Shown: positions 33,143 through 33,722 of the stretch, in pieces
Position numbering within the stretch: position 1 is the first letter of the stretch
Layout of the letters: the number at the start of each line of letters is the position of its first letter
NCBI GenBank assembly: GCA_949127735.1
Contig: CASBPX010000149.1
Location: forward strand, 1 to 33,722
Reading direction: 5' to 3'
From: Candidatus Obscuribacterales bacterium
GTDB taxonomy: Bacteria > Cyanobacteriota > Vampirovibrionia > Obscuribacterales > Obscuribacteraceae
Length of the DNA: 33,722 nucleotides
Made by a program: the position numbers and the translations under genes
Notes under the pieces: model-generated
Databases searched by the model: none
The model's input: the letters and a program-made list of their open reading frames with translations, nothing else
What the model was told of the DNA's origin: nothing

Positions 33143-33192
33143 AAAACTAGAGCGTATACGTTTTGCTTGCAAAACGTATACGCTCTAGTTTT
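33143..33192. terminator. 50-bp near-perfect palindrome, bidirectional terminator
   Basis: Two exact 24-base arms (33143-33166 and 33169-33192) flank a two-base TT centre. The arms begin AAAACTAGAGCG and end CGCTCTAGTTTT, so each strand finishes in a short T-run. It lies between the convergent ends of the secDF run (33098) and the DUF190-crcB pair (33231). Confidence 0.8.
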
Positions 33193-33230
33193 GGAAACCG
33201 ACCTAACTAAGACCCTACTGTAGCTCAGGG

Positions 33231-33560
33231 TCAGCTTTTGCGATACCAGTGCAAATCGCAATCAACTAGCGCGGCCAGACCTTCAGTTAGATTTTCATCA
33301 AGAAAAGGCATAAAGGCTTCAATTTTTTCCCGGGTATCAATAAATTCCACCACTATGGGCAAATTGGTGGAGATATCCAAAATTTTGCTGCTGTGCACAG
33401 TGTTGTGAGCGCCAAAGCCTTCTAGACCGCGCCATACAGTGGCACCAGCAATGCCGGCTTTTTTTGCTTCTTGTACCAGCCATTCATACAAGGGTCGGTT
33501 GCCGTGTTTATCACCTTCTCCGATATAAATTTTGAGCATTGTGCCCTGGCTAAGTTTCAT
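33231..33560 (-). CDS. DUF190 family protein, partner of CrcB
   Basis: 109 residues with AGGAG 6 bases before the ATG. The sequence GTMLKIYIGEGDKHGNRPLYEWLV, the GATVWRGLEGFG motif and IVVEFIDTREKIEAF are typical of DUF190, a small cytoplasmic domain with a PII-like fold. In many bacteria it is encoded beside the fluoride channel CrcB. Here it follows crcB with eight bases between stop and start, so the two are clearly one operon. Its biochemical role is not established; regulation of the channel is the usual suggestion. Confidence 0.93.
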   Translation of the reverse strand: MKLSQGTMLKIYIGEGDKHGNRPLYEWLVQEAKKAGIAGATVWRGLEGFGAHNTVHSSKILDISTNLPIVVEFIDTREKIEAFMPFLDENLTEGLAALVDCDLHWYRKS

Positions 33561-33568
33561 ATTTACTC

Positions 33569-33722
33569 CTAGAGAAGGCGAGCCAAAATCATTCCTAACC
33601 AGACAAAGAACAAACCGAGCACTACTTGCAGTACTGAATTGCTGACGGCATAAAGAAACTCACCGCTTTTAATCAACTGCATGGTTTCATAGCCAAAACT
33701 GGAAAAAGTAGTGTAACCACCC
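33569..33722 (-). CDS. crcB: C-terminal part of fluoride ion channel CrcB/Fluc (5' end outside window)
   Basis: The minus-strand frame is open from the window edge to a TAG at 33569-33571, giving about 50 residues. They begin GGYTTFSSFGYET, the conserved pore motif of Fluc channels (GGxTTFSTF, with the two stacked Phe of the fluoride path). A membrane helix VLQVVLGLFFVWLGMILARLL then runs to the C-terminus. CrcB exports fluoride as a dual-topology dimer in the cytoplasmic membrane. The start, and any fluoride riboswitch, would lie beyond the right edge of the window. Confidence 0.93.
   Translation of the reverse strand, partial: GGYTTFSSFGYETMQLIKSGEFLYAVSNSVLQVVLGLFFVWLGMILARLL

Noticed and set aside
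33561..33722. Fluoride riboswitch of the crcB operon
   Set aside because: It would lie upstream of the crcB start, which is beyond the window edge; nothing here can be called.

Overview
The window reads as chromosomal DNA of a Gram-negative-type bacterium, most plausibly a non-photosynthetic relative of the cyanobacteria (Vampirovibrionia / Candidatus Obscuribacter-like). This placement is an inference. It rests on the SLH plus coiled-coil envelope protein (19504-20067), which resembles the N-terminal half of cyanobacterial SLH porins, on many secreted TPR, Ala/Gly/Gln-rich proteins, and on a patatin and giant-sulfatase complement. No rRNA or tRNA gene was found. Many genes start with GTG or TTG, and several starts were moved to fit a Shine-Dalgarno sequence.

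Left part (1-13.6 kb), accessory and envelope-directed. It starts with the end of a 22-residue-repeat protein and a large exported sulfatase on the minus strand. Two paralogous exported proteins follow in opposite orientations (3302-4171 and 5435-6361). They flank a small Ala-rich secreted protein, a DUF3465 lipoprotein and a doubtful small ORF. From 6.4 to 12.4 kb there is a block of duplicated and decaying families: two DUF4239 (bestrophin-like) membrane proteins, one of them frameshifted; an intact patatin and a deletion relic of a second; and an intact sulfatase with the frameshifted 3' remnant of another just upstream. A secreted alpha/beta hydrolase follows.

Middle part (13.6-22.7 kb). 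It holds secreted TPR-like proteins, a GT-C membrane glycosyltransferase, a HisN-like phosphatase coupled to an orphan histidine kinase, the SLH protein, a GatD-type glutamine amidotransferase without MurT, a GT2 glycosyltransferase and a secreted protein of unknown function.

Right part (22.8-33.7 kb), mostly core. It holds a saccharopine-dehydrogenase-like oxidoreductase, then the minus-strand cluster yceD-rpmF-plsX-fabD (lacking fabH), and a divergent amidohydrolase. Next comes a plus-strand run: degenerate GGDEF protein, secD, secF, a stand-alone MshEN-like protein and a secreted protein. The window ends in a DUF190-crcB fluoride-export pair cut by the edge. The strongest candidate for something undescribed is this secDF run. 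The GGDEF protein has lost catalytic positions but keeps an exact RxxD inhibitory site, and the small protein directly after secF carries the two 24-residue MshEN c-di-GMP motifs with the canonical 5-residue spacer. Together they suggest two c-di-GMP receptors flanking the Sec translocation motor.

Several convergent gene ends are closed by long perfect or near-perfect palindromes of unrelated sequence, which probably act as bidirectional terminators.
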